DNA of 64,000 nucleotides from Takakia lepidozioides (taxonomy: Eukaryota > Streptophyta > Takakiopsida > Takakiales > Takakiaceae): contig CM060732.1 of assembly GCA_030704615.1 (NCBI GenBank), positions 8,370,001 to 8,434,000 of the forward strand, in the 5' to 3' direction. The notes below the pieces were generated by a model. It was given only the letters and a program-made list of their open reading frames with translations. It did no database searches and was not told the origin of the DNA. Position numbers and translations under genes: made by a program. This document shows, in pieces, positions 1 through 10,105 of the stretch (position 1 is its first letter; the number at the start of each line of letters is the position of its first letter).

Positions 1-1
1 C

Positions 2-469
2 GGCACTAGACTGAAATTTAAACTCAGGGCAGGAAGCCTACCTTTGAACAGCAAACAGAAGCAGAGAGGAAAGGGAGAGTGCAATTGCCCGCTGTGTGGG
101 CAATCTGAAGACAGTATTCACTTTCTGATATACTGTCCGGGGTTCTCTCACCAAAGAGACGCTCTCTTCAATTCTATCAAGGGAATTGTGCCTGTACCCC
201 TGTTTAACAACTTTGAAAGTCTCGAGGCTGAGCCAAAAGCCCAGGCCCTCCTGAGGCCTAGTTTTTGGGCAAATCACACACAGCAGATTGATGCTTGTGT
301 GAAGGGATTTCTAGAGGATATCTGGAAAACCCGGATTAATTCTATATATGATGGTAAGTCACACTACCAACGTCAGCCCCTGACAGAGGTAGGTTCTGTC
401 CCTTTTGTTCCCGCTCAAACTGGGCGCGGGGTCAATGGCCACAAGGCTACGGCAAACAACGTCTTATGA
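2..469 (+). mobile_element. LINE (non-LTR retrotransposon) 3' coding fragment with C-terminal zinc motif
   Basis: The frame is open from the first bases of the window to a stop near 469, so it is truncated by the window edge. It contains a C-x2-C-x7-H-x4-C motif (CPLCGQSEDSIHFLIYC) after a basic stretch. This is the arrangement seen at the C-terminus of plant LINE reverse transcriptase polyproteins, where it probably helps bind RNA. No RT or endonuclease domain is visible. It lies in the predicted intron or 3' part of the OSCP gene on the other strand. Related pieces occur at 4660-4856 and 62820-62881. The family call rests on the motif and the repeated copies. Confidence 0.6.
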
Positions 470-562
470 GTACAATTTCTCCTCACCAATACACCACTGA
501 TACAATTGCTCATAAGTAAGAGAAAAAAGATGAAAGAATTCAAAGGAGCTAATGGTCCGCAC

Positions 563-2210
563 CCAGAAAGTTTTTGGTGATCTCATGGAACTTGGTTTGG
601 TTGAAGATTTCTTGGATAGCTTTGACTCGCAAATTTGTAGGAACAGCAGGGTCCTTGAGGAAATCAGCAAACACCGGGTTCCTCTCTGCAGCACCACACA
701 ATTGATGCAGGTCTCTATCCACAGCATCGAGAGCATTGGCACGCACTGCTGTTATATACAGGGCTGAGGCATATTTTCCCACCACCCCGTACATGGGCAT
801 AGGTACCTGCATATGTAAAAAGAAAGCATGTGTCAAAATCCTCAAAAGCTCGCAACGGTTCCTATGGACAAGGAGCACACTTCCCTCCTACACAAGTGCC
901 AAAAATGGGCCTGCGTGTGTTAAGGAGAGAAAGAGAGGGACAGGGAGAGCAGAAAGAGATCAACTCATACCACTTTGCTTGCCAATAAAGCTCTCAACAA
1001 ACCTGTCTGCCATTGGATATTCAAACTCAGAGTGCAGACAACAGAAAGGTCACACCTTTCTTCCACTACAGTACATGGGAAAGTATAGGCTACCCTCGAG
1101 ATCGTGGCTGCCTACATGGGTTATCTTTTTCCAGCTGCATTAATATAGTCTGGCAGTAGACAGCCTTCTCTAAGTATGAAAGTCAATGTGTCCCAATTTT
1201 TATCCTGCACAGGATCCCTACCACAAGTCTGATGCCTCAGCAGTAATATGTAAGCACTTCCATATAAATCCATAGGGTACTGCTGAAGGCATTTCTCCGG
1301 AGTAGTTTGCACATGGTTCTCAGCTAGCTTCATATATCTTCTTTGTTCCCCTGCTGATTCTATGTCCATTAAGAGGCAGAGAAGGAGGATGCATGTCACA
1401 CGGGTAATCCAATCCTAAATACCCCCTCAATGCTTGAAATCAAGTGGAAGCCTCTTAGGGGGTTGTTGATTCACTTCTAGTACAATGTAGGTTAGGCAAT
1501 CTCTGAATCCGACGAGGATAGTGAGAAAAGGACCTGTAAACACTGCGATTGAAGTATGAGAAACTTACACTAACCAGTCCAGTGTTGCCTGACAAGTATC
1601 AGTCATCTAGAAATTGAGCCTACGCATGACAAATGTAAGAGAGGGGGAAAGAGAATGAGACAGATCAGCATGACGCGAGGAGGAGAGAGAGGGAGAGGGA
1701 GGAGGAGGTGCAGAATACCTCGACGTGGGCTTCATTGGAACCCCCCGATTTAGCAGCATATCCCCGCACTGCCTGCGTCAACCAAACCTTCTAGAATTAG
1801 AGCCGACTGCATCAAAATGAAGTTGCCCTAATGTGGGCTCAATTCATGCATAATACAAGAGGGAGGCTCTGTAACTTAGATAATAGACCACAAAGAGAGA
1901 AAAGACAGCCGAAATTACAGGAGGGGAGAAGACAGAGACGGATATGAGACAGCCAGACCGGAACTGTGACGTGAATTGTAAAGCGAAAAGAATCTCAAAT
2001 ACACAGTAGAAACAAACACGGAGCCAAGTTCGCCGAAGGAAGAAGACGTGGGTTATTCCTTCTAAATATTACCTTGCAAGCAGCAACGGAAATTGCAGAG
2101 ATGGGGCTCAGATCATTGGCAGTTGAAGCAATGGGAGAAGCGATAGACGAAGGGGACGCCAGAAAGCGACGCAAGGGGAGCGAGCTTCTAAGACCGGTAG
2201 TCCTCCACAT
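563..2210 (-). CDS. ATP5: Mitochondrial F-type ATP synthase OSCP (delta) subunit, first two coding exons
   Basis: OSCP links the F1 head to the peripheral stalk of ATP synthase in the mitochondrial inner membrane. Exon 1 (2210-2073, 46 codons) starts at an ATG and encodes a Ser/Arg/Ala-rich N-terminus lacking acidic residues early on, as expected of a mitochondrial transit peptide. It ends ...ACK before a GT donor at 2072-2071. Exon 2 (806-563) follows an AG acceptor and begins VPMPMYGVVGKYASALY, the conserved start of mature OSCP. It ends ...EITKNFLG at a GT donor (562-561). Both junctions are compatible with phase 0 (exon 1/2) and phase 1 (exon 2/3). The C-terminal exons are not found on the minus strand below 563, so they lie beyond the window. 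Start choice: only this ATG gives a transit peptide in frame with exon 2. Confidence 0.88.
807..2072 (-). other. OSCP intron 1, with an open stretch of unknown meaning
   Basis: This 1266-bp intron is bounded by AAG|gtaata and tatgcag|GTACC. It holds a minus-strand open stretch (about 1356-1121) reading ESAGEQRRYMKLAENHVQTT and onward, with a coding look and a possible AG acceptor before it. I do not recognise the product. The OSCP reading frame joins without it, so it is not needed as an OSCP exon. It could be a relic of another gene. The rest shows GA-rich low complexity near 1630-1710 only. Confidence 0.5.
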
Positions 2211-2821
2211 TTTCCTCCGATCGATCCTTCCTTGAGATCTTTTCCACACACGATCGATCCCACACAGACAGACAAGTCCAGATGCTCCACTTCCCCTCCT
2301 CTGTTTCTCGCTTGTGCCCATGCAATGCCGGCCCCTCGACCCGACGCGACCCGAACGACAGCACTGACGGACAGATTTTCTGATCTTCATCTACATAATG
2401 GATGTCTTAGGGTTTGGTCAAGTCACGGAGCATCTCCTCTCCTCTTCACTTCTCTCGACAGACTGCTGCGGTGCTCTCTTCTGGCCTCCTCTCTTCCTAT
2501 CTGTGCAGAGGTAGGTCGGTGCTTAACTCAACGGAAATGGTGGTGGAAGAAGGGGTGCAGTATCAGGGTGATTCGATGGGTGGAAGGAGGGGAGATGTAT
2601 CATTCTTCTCCAGTCACTTAGCAACTTCTGTTTCAAAGACGTGGCCATGGGCCGTTGCTCATTGCATCCTTCAACCTCTTCAAAGAGTTCGTTTTTCTGT
2701 CACGGCGCTCTAACTCGGCAGGCTCTACTTTTGCCCGGTGATTAAACATAGATCACCAGATTGACTTGTGAGGCGAGCATGAGAGAAACAGATCCGAGCG
2801 GGACTTCCGATGGCTTGGTGC

Positions 2822-3535
2822 AACCAATTGTGAGTGAGTAATCTGTCCTTTTCTAGTTCACAAGGGTTCTGAAGTATAACATGGAAGTAGCGGAAAGTGT
2901 CTTGCTAGTGAGTCGTCAGTGGGAATAGTTTGGAAGTCGTCAGATGAGCAGGTGGCAAATTAGCCGGTCGCATGATTGCGTTGCGGTGAAGACACGTTCT
3001 TTGCACGACATGCGCCTTCACATGTGATGGGTCAGTCAGATCACCAATAGTATCGTGGCAAATGTGCTTACTTCTCTGCCTTGATGCCTCGTGGTGTCGT
3101 GGTGTAAAGTGCATGCCTACATTTATCACAAGTTCTCACAGTCTTTCAGAGGGAAACAGGGAAGCATTTTGCCACTTCCTTGCACTCTAGCTGAGGCTAG
3201 CCAATTTCGAGTGAGTAATCTCTCCTTTGGCTCTGAAGTATAATATTAATTCGCCATGCAAGTAGCGCGAAATGTCTGGCTAATGAGTCGTCGTTTGGAA
3301 GTCATCAGAGCAGCAGGTGGAAAATTAGCCGGTTGCATGATTGCGACAACGCAACTTAACATGTGATGGGTCAGTCAGATCACCAATAGTATAGTGGCAC
3401 AGGTGCCTACTTATCTGCCTTCATACCTTGTGGCGTCATGGTGTAAAGTGCATACCTACATTTATCGCAAGTCTGCAGTCGTTCAAGGAGAAATGGGGAT
3501 GTATTTTTCAACATCCTTGCACTGTAGCTGAGGCC
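2822..3535. repeat. Two-copy tandem duplication, about 375-bp unit
   Basis: The block starting gagtgagtaatct at about 2832 and running to about 3197 is repeated from about 3207 to 3535. Shared landmarks in both copies include acatgtgatgggtcagtcag, gtaaagtgcat.cctacattta and ccttgcact.tagctgaggc. The copies differ by point changes and small indels. No long ORF is conserved, so this looks like a local non-coding duplication. Confidence 0.8.
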
Positions 3536-3942
3536 AAGAATTGACTCCTAATTTGGTGCTCCTTCAGTTTTGGATGCTATGTCTGTTAAGGACAGATGTG
3601 TAATGCTCTGGTTATTCTTCAGCTCCTGGATTTATGTGATGTTCCTGTCCCCTCACTGTTGTCTTCGGTGACGTATCATGTATTCTCCATAATGTGGATC
3701 ACATGGCCCACTATACAGCTTTACATGCCACATGGAGAGATGACTTCATGTGGTAAGGCAATTGGTGAGGTTTATCCAGAACTGACACTTGCTGCTTTCA
3801 GCATCCAGGTGTTGGGACGCCGGTGGCTTGTGTCTGATGTCTTTTAGCGGGACTGCATATACTACATATGGGGAAGGAGTGAGGCAGTGCGTGGGTTTCC
3901 AATGACAACCTCATCAAGGTAGTCTGTGCTCCTCTCTTTCTG

Positions 3943-3975
3943 TGTGTGTGTGTGGGGGGGGGGGAGGGGGAGGAT
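3943..3975. repeat. TG microsatellite with adjoining G-run
   Basis: Simple (TG)n followed by a long run of G interrupted by A. It ends just left of the hAT-like element. Confidence 0.8.
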
Positions 3976-4000
3976 AAGCTAAACTCTGGTGGGTGTGAAC

Positions 4001-4637
4001 CAGTGTTGGACTGGTATGTCCATTTTTCAATACCAGACTGGTCCTGGTATGAAGGGTCCCACCCCTTTTTCCATACCAGGCTGGTATAGGTATCTATACA
4101 GGTACGAGCAACTTGGGTATGAATCTGGTATGAGTAGTTGTATTTTGGGCTGCATGAGTATGGTACTGGTATTGTCCTTTCTCTTTAGTGATACTAGGGG
4201 TATATGAGCACTGGTATGGTATGTCTACAGCTCACCATACATTGAAATAAATGTCATGTAGCACACAGCTAATTGCAATCTAAACTGTGAAACAATAGGC
4301 AAAGGTGACCCAAAGTACCGCGAAACAGCAAATGAAGTCTGAATTGCAGCAGGGAGCCTTGAATTAATAATATTGTAGTACAGATTACAACTAGCTGCAC
4401 TCACATATACTCATACCTACCTCCATTCGCCATGAACTCACCGCAATACTGGTATTGGGACCATGCGCCTCCGTATACCCAGACTGGTCTGGTATGTGTG
4501 GGTGAAAACCTAAAGACATACTGTCCCCAGTACGTGAATCACCATTGGTTCATTTATACACTGGTATGTTCTTCAATACACATACTCCTACCTGTATTCC
4601 GTACCTAGGTTCAACCATGTATACCCGTCCAACACTG
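4001..4637. mobile_element. hAT-type MITE with perfect 8-bp target site duplication
   Basis: The element begins CAGTGTTGGACTGGTAT and ends with the inverted counterpart (ATACCCGTCCAACACTG), matching perfectly over the outer 11 bp and imperfectly beyond. It is flanked on both sides by the identical octamer GTGTGAAC (3993-4000 and 4638-4645). An 8-bp duplication with CAG...CTG termini is the hAT signature. Subterminal copies of a CTGGTAT-like motif occur at both ends, as expected of transposase binding sites. There is no transposase ORF, so it is non-autonomous. Confidence 0.85.
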
Positions 4638-4659
4638 GTGTGAACCTTATCAAAGACTC

Positions 4660-4856
4660 CTTCCCATAGTCAATGGCTGTAAGGCTATGGCAGGCAGGAA
4701 CGGCATGAGTACATTCTCTCTCTCTCACTCACCCTCTCATGGGTGAGGACCTTAAGGATGATCTCAAGGCCTACATACCCTAAGCATTAGACTGAACTTT
4801 AAACTCAGGGCGAGGAGTCTACTTTTGAACAAAAACAGATGCGGAGGAAAGGGAGA
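4660..4856 (+). mobile_element. Decayed LINE fragments matching the window-start LINE
   Basis: 4781-4856 resembles bases 1-75 of the window (ctagactgaa.tttaaactcaggg, then ttttgaaca.aaacagatgcgg.ggaaaggga). 4665-4735 resembles 430-485 (tcaatggc..taaggctat/cggca, then atgagtaca). The two pieces are in swapped order relative to the window-start copy, so they are from separate insertions or a rearranged one. No open frame survives. Confidence 0.55.
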
Positions 4857-5022
4857 TAGTCATTGGTCCAATGTAGGTTATTGATCTCTGAGTATGTAAG
4901 AAATTAAATGTAAGCATCGGACACTCAGAAGGAAAATGAGAATTCCAGTGACCCAGACTTGATTGAATGCAATATGAATGTGAGCTCATATCCGCATCTC
5001 ACTTCTGCTGGGCTGTCTAAAC

Positions 5023-5349
5023 CAGCGTTGGGAGGTTCTTTGATTCAGCTACAATCCCCTGGAGGTTATCAAGAAGGTTATATGTATATATAACCGTGGT
5101 TCTCAAGTAGACAAAGAACTGGCAAAGGCTCATAACTGCCAGCTACGCAGTTTTGAAATAACCAGCCTGAAACCGTCAAAGATCTGCCAAAGACCCGCTT
5201 GTTATTTGATCAAAATCGTCGGTTCTTTGAGGTTCTTACAATTAACTGGAACCGGAGGTTCTTCGATTTGTAAGATTTTGTAAAATCCGGAACCGGAGGT
5301 TACGAAAGAATTCAAATAATGAAAGAACTCTAATAACTGCCCAACACTC
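5023..5349. mobile_element. Degenerate hAT-like MITE
   Basis: The left end cagcgttgggaggttctttg and the right end (reverse complement agtgttgggcagtt..agag) form imperfect inverted termini. Candidate 8-bp flanks gtctaaac and ctctaaat agree at 6 of 8 positions. Internally there are repeats of ggaaccggaggtt and gttctttga. It is similar in style to the better preserved element at 4001-4637, but the sequence differs. Confidence 0.5.
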
Positions 5350-5469
5350 TAAATCATGTATTGACTGGTGGTTTATAGAACAGACATTTCTCGGTGATGT
5401 GCCTGATGGAGAATTAGAGCAAGTACTCCAGGGAAATGCTGGATAGAGCAATGTGGGGTCCCCGTGGAA

Positions 5470-5550
5470 GGACCCTGTGTAGGTTCTTAAACAGTTGTGG
5501 ATGAATGCTGCGTAACATCTACAACCAAATCAAATTCCATGAGATCACCA
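5470..5550 (+). pseudogene. OSCP-derived fragment
   Basis: The segment aaggaccctg...(39 nt)...catctacaaccaaatc and aattccatgagatcacca matches the coding strand of OSCP exon 2 (around 655-570, minus strand). The spacing between matching blocks is the same to within one base, but in-frame stops and divergence are present. It lies on the opposite strand, 3 kb from the parent gene. It is probably a captured or retroduplicated piece; the flanks do not show which. Confidence 0.6.
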
Positions 5551-5559
5551 GCTGTACCT

Positions 5560-7920
5560 TATTTGTGTTTGTATTCTTCCATTGTTTTTCTTTTTGTGAT
5601 ATGAGAGTGGCAGGGATGGATGTGTTAGAGAGAGGGGAAGAGAAAACAAGAAGTTTCTGCTGTTATTAGTTGTTTGAACCTTCGATCTGCTTTATGAGCT
5701 CTTTGGGCATTGACAGGAGAGGCTTTCAATCAGATTAATGGGCCAAGCTTTGTGCATTTGGCAGGTATCATGGCAGAGGATGGGGTGTCTCAGCTTCAGA
5801 GGATCATGGAAGCATGTATGGAGCTTGTAATGGCCCAATGATTGGAGAGCTGTAGAGTAGGCGGCCTGCATACCTATGTCCAGAAGTTAATTCAGCTGGG
5901 AAACAAAAACCCATTTTCATGAAGGTGAGGATAGCAAACTTGTTTACATTGCATGGTAATGGGGCAAGTCCTTTTGGTTCAGATTTCAGCCATGAAGTCT
6001 GTAATGCTTTCTTTGAGTAGAAGTATTGTCAAATGTGTGAAGTTCAATGCCACTAGTGGGTTATAACCATGGGTGGTCAAGCCATCTCCAATTCTCTTGC
6101 ATATAGGGAGCTCTAAATCCCCCAAGAAACAATGACGAACCAAAGCAGTAACCACCTCTGCACCACAAACTCCCATAGGGGACAGCTGAAAGGCATCATC
6201 TTCTTTTCTTTTTGGAGCTCTCCCTCTCAGGCGACCTACTGCAGGAATGATGCAGTTGCTTCAGTAGCTCCTCTAGAGTCCCATCCCAGAATATTTGCAA
6301 TCAGATCTGTTTATATGAACTAACAAATGCCCCAAATTGTAAAGCCAGTTTGTATGGATGCCTGTGTGAACACCCAACCAGGATATCCAGTGGAGAGATC
6401 TTCTGTTACAGTGCATAATTCCCTACCTTTCCTGAACAAGAAATGTGTGGGAAGAGCTTGACATTACAATGCATGTACTTCTGAGTAACAAGTCAATTTC
6501 ATCTCAGAACTGGAGAGAGCTGGAGAGAAGTGGAGAGAAATCTTACATGGAGAAGTTTCAGGCGATGTATGTGTAGGCTTTTGGTGTTTTGCTATGATAT
6601 CTACAGTCATGGACCATGCTCCTCCTCACCTGGGTGGAGCTAGTTATGCCTAGAGCGTACCAACAACACAACAGTTCCCCTTAGCCCCAAGTGAGCTCTT
6701 GCTACAATCGAAAATGGAAAGGAAACACGAGCCTCAACATATCTGACCAAGGATAGATCTAACAGTGGCAGGCAGGCTTGCGAGTCAGCCTGGCTTCGAC
6801 AGAGAGCACGACATCGCATGTGCCACACTGTAGACGATCCAAGTTGAGGACGTGTGATTGGCACGAAAGCTCCTGTGCGGATGGTAGGCCTCCAGACACA
6901 AACTGTAGAAACAGAAAGGCCTCGCCTGTCAAAAGCGCCTCACTTTTTGGATCCATGCACCCCATGCAACCTTTGATTGCAGCAATCCATCAATCGATCG
7001 CCTCCTGCGTCTCCTCTCCTCTTTCCAGCACTTCATCTCTCACTCCACCAATCTCCATTGGAGCTGCTGTATTACCGGTTGTAGCTAAAACCAATAGTGG
7101 GTGGAGTCAAGACACGCAACGAGCGAGACAAACAGACAGCAAAGATTTCGTTGCTTCAAAATCGCCCGCTTCCCCAGATATTTTCTTGATCACTAATTCT
7201 GACATTTACCCTATTATTGGATTCCTCTACTTTTGACCGTTGGATATCTTTATATCGACCGTCAGGATGCCGCTATCAGATCCTACGGTTTTTAGTAATT
7301 CCCGGAATGTTATTAATTTAAGAATAAGAATGTTTGATTCTACAATAATTGCGGTTTTCAGCCAAATACAAACTGCAGTCAGATATATTAAATTTTTGGG
7401 GTCATTTTTAGCCCGAGGAACATTAACATGGTGGCAGGATGAATGGGGTCATTAATTTAACCGTGGTTAAGGCGGGTAGTGGGGGCAGTAGTGGACGGCA
7501 AGAATCGGGGGTTTAATGGCACTGCCCTGTAAATGCACCGAGGGCAGGTCTGGAAATGTTTTATCCTCTGCCCGGATCCTATATTTATCCGCTCATCCCC
7601 ACCATGCACGTGGCCCTAGAATGCCGAGCTTTTGAATGCTTGTTTGAAAATAACCCGGTGACGTGTCCCGCACATAATTTTTAAATAATTTAATAGTTAC
7701 TCTTTTTGATTATCTGGAGTCAATTAAAGAAGGAACTTTCAGGGCCTCTGTCCCCTGTTCTGCAACAAAAAAAAGAAAAAAACGAAAAAAAAAAACGAGA
7801 GGGTTTTCCAATAGAAACTTTGAAAATAAAGGAGCCACTTTGATGGGCTCCAGCAGGAGGACACCTGGGGCCAACAGAGATTCATGGGGTTTGCGCACCC
7901 TGGAATGGTCGAGCACAGCG
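5560..7920. other. Intergenic stretch, no gene recognised
   Basis: A few short open stretches occur, such as one on the plus strand about 5760-5840 (VSQLQRIMEACMELVM) and a 152-codon ORF at 6778-7236. None has a recognisable domain or convincing splice context. 7680-7830 is A- and T-rich. I see nothing else to annotate. Confidence 0.5.
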
Positions 7921-7925
7921 CCTAA

Positions 7926-8295
7926 GAGCATCACCACCCTTGAGCCCGAAAAACTCCCTGTAACACAAAAGATAGTGTCATCGATTCAGTGCCTGCTGGG
8001 TTCGGTGGCGCGGCAGCCCGACTCGCGCACACCCTTGTCCCTGAATCCCCCACCATCCCCGCGCACCTCGCCTCCCCCTGGCCGGAAGGGGCGAGATCTC
8101 CGCCAAGATGCTGACAGGCACGCACTTGGTCAGTTGACTTGGATTCAGGGACGTTTTCTGTGCGCAGAATACAGTGCTCGGGTTCAGTGCACGCAATGAT
8201 ATTCAGTGCGAGCTTTTCACGGGATATAGGGTTCAGTGCATGGGTGGGGGACGTTCCCGCCCACCATACCCTCATGGTGTAGGGTGGGGATGCTC
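7926..8295. mobile_element. Tourist/PIF-Harbinger-like MITE 1
   Basis: Inverted termini gagcatcaccaccct and agggtggggatgctc differ at one position over 15. The flanks are TAA on the left and TTA on the right (8296-8298), matching the TWA target preference of PIF/Harbinger elements. The interior has repeated gttcagtgc words. There is no transposase ORF. Confidence 0.7.
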
Positions 8296-8298
8296 TTA

Positions 8299-8507
8299 GA
8301 GCATATCCACCAGGGGTTACACCAAACAACACTGCAACGGTAACCTCCTACGGCCTCCAACACTCCCCTCCCCATCAAACTACCCTACACATGCCTTTTT
8401 GGCTGAAGTGCCTTACTGGCTGCTCGAAAGTGCCCGGGGTGTGGATACCAGGGCTGGGGGCTCCTTTGCCGTTGCCGGGGCATTTAGGGACCCCGGTGGA
8501 GATGCTC
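8299..8507. mobile_element. Tourist/PIF-Harbinger-like MITE 2, abutting MITE 1
   Basis: It starts gagcatatccaccagggg and ends ccccggtggagatgctc, sharing the gagcatc.ccacc terminus with the neighbour. A TTA (8296-8298) separates the two elements and a TAA (8508-8510) follows. This is consistent with one MITE inserted in the TWA target next to another, or with a shared-end tandem arrangement. Confidence 0.68.
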
Positions 8508-9383
8508 TAACGCAATGTAAGACGCGGGGCGAGCCCGGAAGGGCTAGACGCGCGGCGTGTGCACAGCGTTAGCCGCTGCTGCGAGGCCTTTCCAGTACGT
8601 TAAGGGTTTTGAGTGTTTAGTAGCCACGTGTCATATTATCATTGGAAAGGCAAAGCGAAACAGCGCATTATAACCGTAATCTGCACTTAGGGCGCATTAC
8701 AGCCGTTATGCGCAAGCTATCGTGGACAGGGGAATTTATTGAATATTATTAGTCTGTTAAATGGCGTAATACACACCCAAAATCCTTAACGGATTTATTA
8801 TCCACTGAAACGATACTATTGTGTGAGAACTATAACGGCCGACGATGGATGGACGGACGATCGTAATGTTGGTTGTCCGTAGTTGCTCCGACGGAATGCA
8901 ACACAGTATCTCACTGATAAAGAATCATTCCTCAATCACGTTTTATCGGATGGACAGAAAACAATGATTTTAAGTAAATAAGTAGTTGTCTGGTGTATCG
9001 TTTATCCCAATATGGATGTGCCGGAGTGGCCAAAGGGGGGTTCATATGTAGGGTGGCAGTGGGAGCAGATAAGGCCACAAGCGATATGGGATGAAGAAAC
9101 GACAACACACATGCGATGATTCCCAGGCCTCTATGTCACAAGGGTGGAATTTCCAATGACCCGGCCCGCCTTGTGGGTGCAGACTTGACTGTGGCGGCCT
9201 CGGGCTCCTAACACAACAATATTTTGCGTGTGTTTTGTGTGGGATTTTCCCGGCTCTTTCTAAACTTGGTACAATGCAAACATGGGAAGGTCATTCCATG
9301 AACGCCACAAATAAAATTAGGGCCATGTTTTTGTTTTCTGTCCCAGGATTTCACGACATCCAGGGTCGAGTAGGAACACACTA

Positions 9384-9420
9384 GACATAGGATAGGAGTT
9401 GAATGTGCGCGATGCGAACT
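9384..9420 (-). repeat. Short dispersed repeat, copy a
   Basis: The word tagacataggat.ggagttgaatg.gcgc.atgcga recurs at 17800-17840 in the same orientation and at 10060-10105 inverted. The longer copies extend through a gtgggccc.c block. Family unknown; possibly the end of a retroelement, since copy c follows a gypsy integrase remnant. Confidence 0.55.
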
Positions 9421-9599
9421 AACCAGTACAGTCACCAAGGCTTGCCGGCAACGGGACTCCCTTGGCGGGGTCGCAGTCACATCCCGCATCCCGCCCCCTC
9501 ACCCTCGGCCTTGTGTCTGTATTTATGGAATAAAAGATTGAAAGTTTCTATTGATTGCATAATATTGGTGAGTAGCTTGATGGCTGGATATTGATTTAT

Positions 9600-9625
9600 A
9601 TTGCTGGAATGAAGGGTTCGATCCT
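9600..9625 (+). other. Isolated B-box-like motif (possible SINE relic)
   Basis: GGTTCGATCC with a mostly paired T-arm (gaagg/cctta, four of five) is preceded by agcttgatggctgg, which vaguely resembles an A box at a tRNA-like distance. There is no credible acceptor stem, so this is not a tRNA gene. Confidence 0.25.
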
Positions 9626-9699
9626 TAGCCAAGGTATTTTTAAATTGAAATATTCAATGATTTAAAGATATGAAGATAAACTTTTTGTATCTCCAAAAT

Positions 9700-9935
9700 A
9701 ATTCGAAGTCCTTGAAGCGGATCCCCGCTCCCTGCTATCCCCGCTCCCTGCTCCCATTCTCCGCTCCCCCATTCCTACACATCTACCTACACATATACTG
9801 CTCCCTGTTGTGCTCCCCCACTCACCTGTTGTGCTCCCCTGTTACTGTTCCCGCTCCCCTTGTTTGTGACTGCTCCCCCGCTCCCCCGTGTTCGTCCCCT
9901 AGGGGAACGGGGAACAAGGGAGTGACATAGCGGGA
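9700..9935. repeat. C-rich low-complexity tract
   Basis: Repeated words of the type ccccgctccctgctccc on the plus strand, ending in a partial inversion (ggggaacggggaac). No coding content. Confidence 0.75.
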
Positions 9936-10032
9936 ACAACGGAGCAAAGGCCAGGAACACGGAGTGGAGCGTGGGCCTGGGGAAAGGGTGTGAAGCACAA
10001 TGGAAGCGATGGATTGGACAGGGGTGGGGATT

Positions 10033-10105
10033 TGACTCTGGGCCCACGGGGGGCCTCAGCGGCTCACACGCGCGCATTCAAGTCCCATCCTATGTCTAGT
10101 GCAAA
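10033..10105 (+). repeat. Short dispersed repeat, copy b
   Basis: Inverted relative to 9384-9420 and 17800-17870. It carries gggcccacgg, cgcgcattcaa and cccatcctatgtctagtg in order, matching the reverse complement of the 17.8-kb copy over most of its length. Confidence 0.6.

Noticed and set aside
2232-2713. Divergent gene opposite the OSCP start
   Set aside because: Two overlapping plus-strand ORFs have no recognisable domain and cover the expected OSCP 5' UTR/promoter.
6778-7236. 152-codon ORF as a gene
   Set aside because: Ser/Thr-rich with no domain, no supporting splice sites or conservation evidence; likely chance.
9787-10077. ORFs across the C-rich tract
   Set aside because: Low-complexity translation of simple sequence; no conserved motif.
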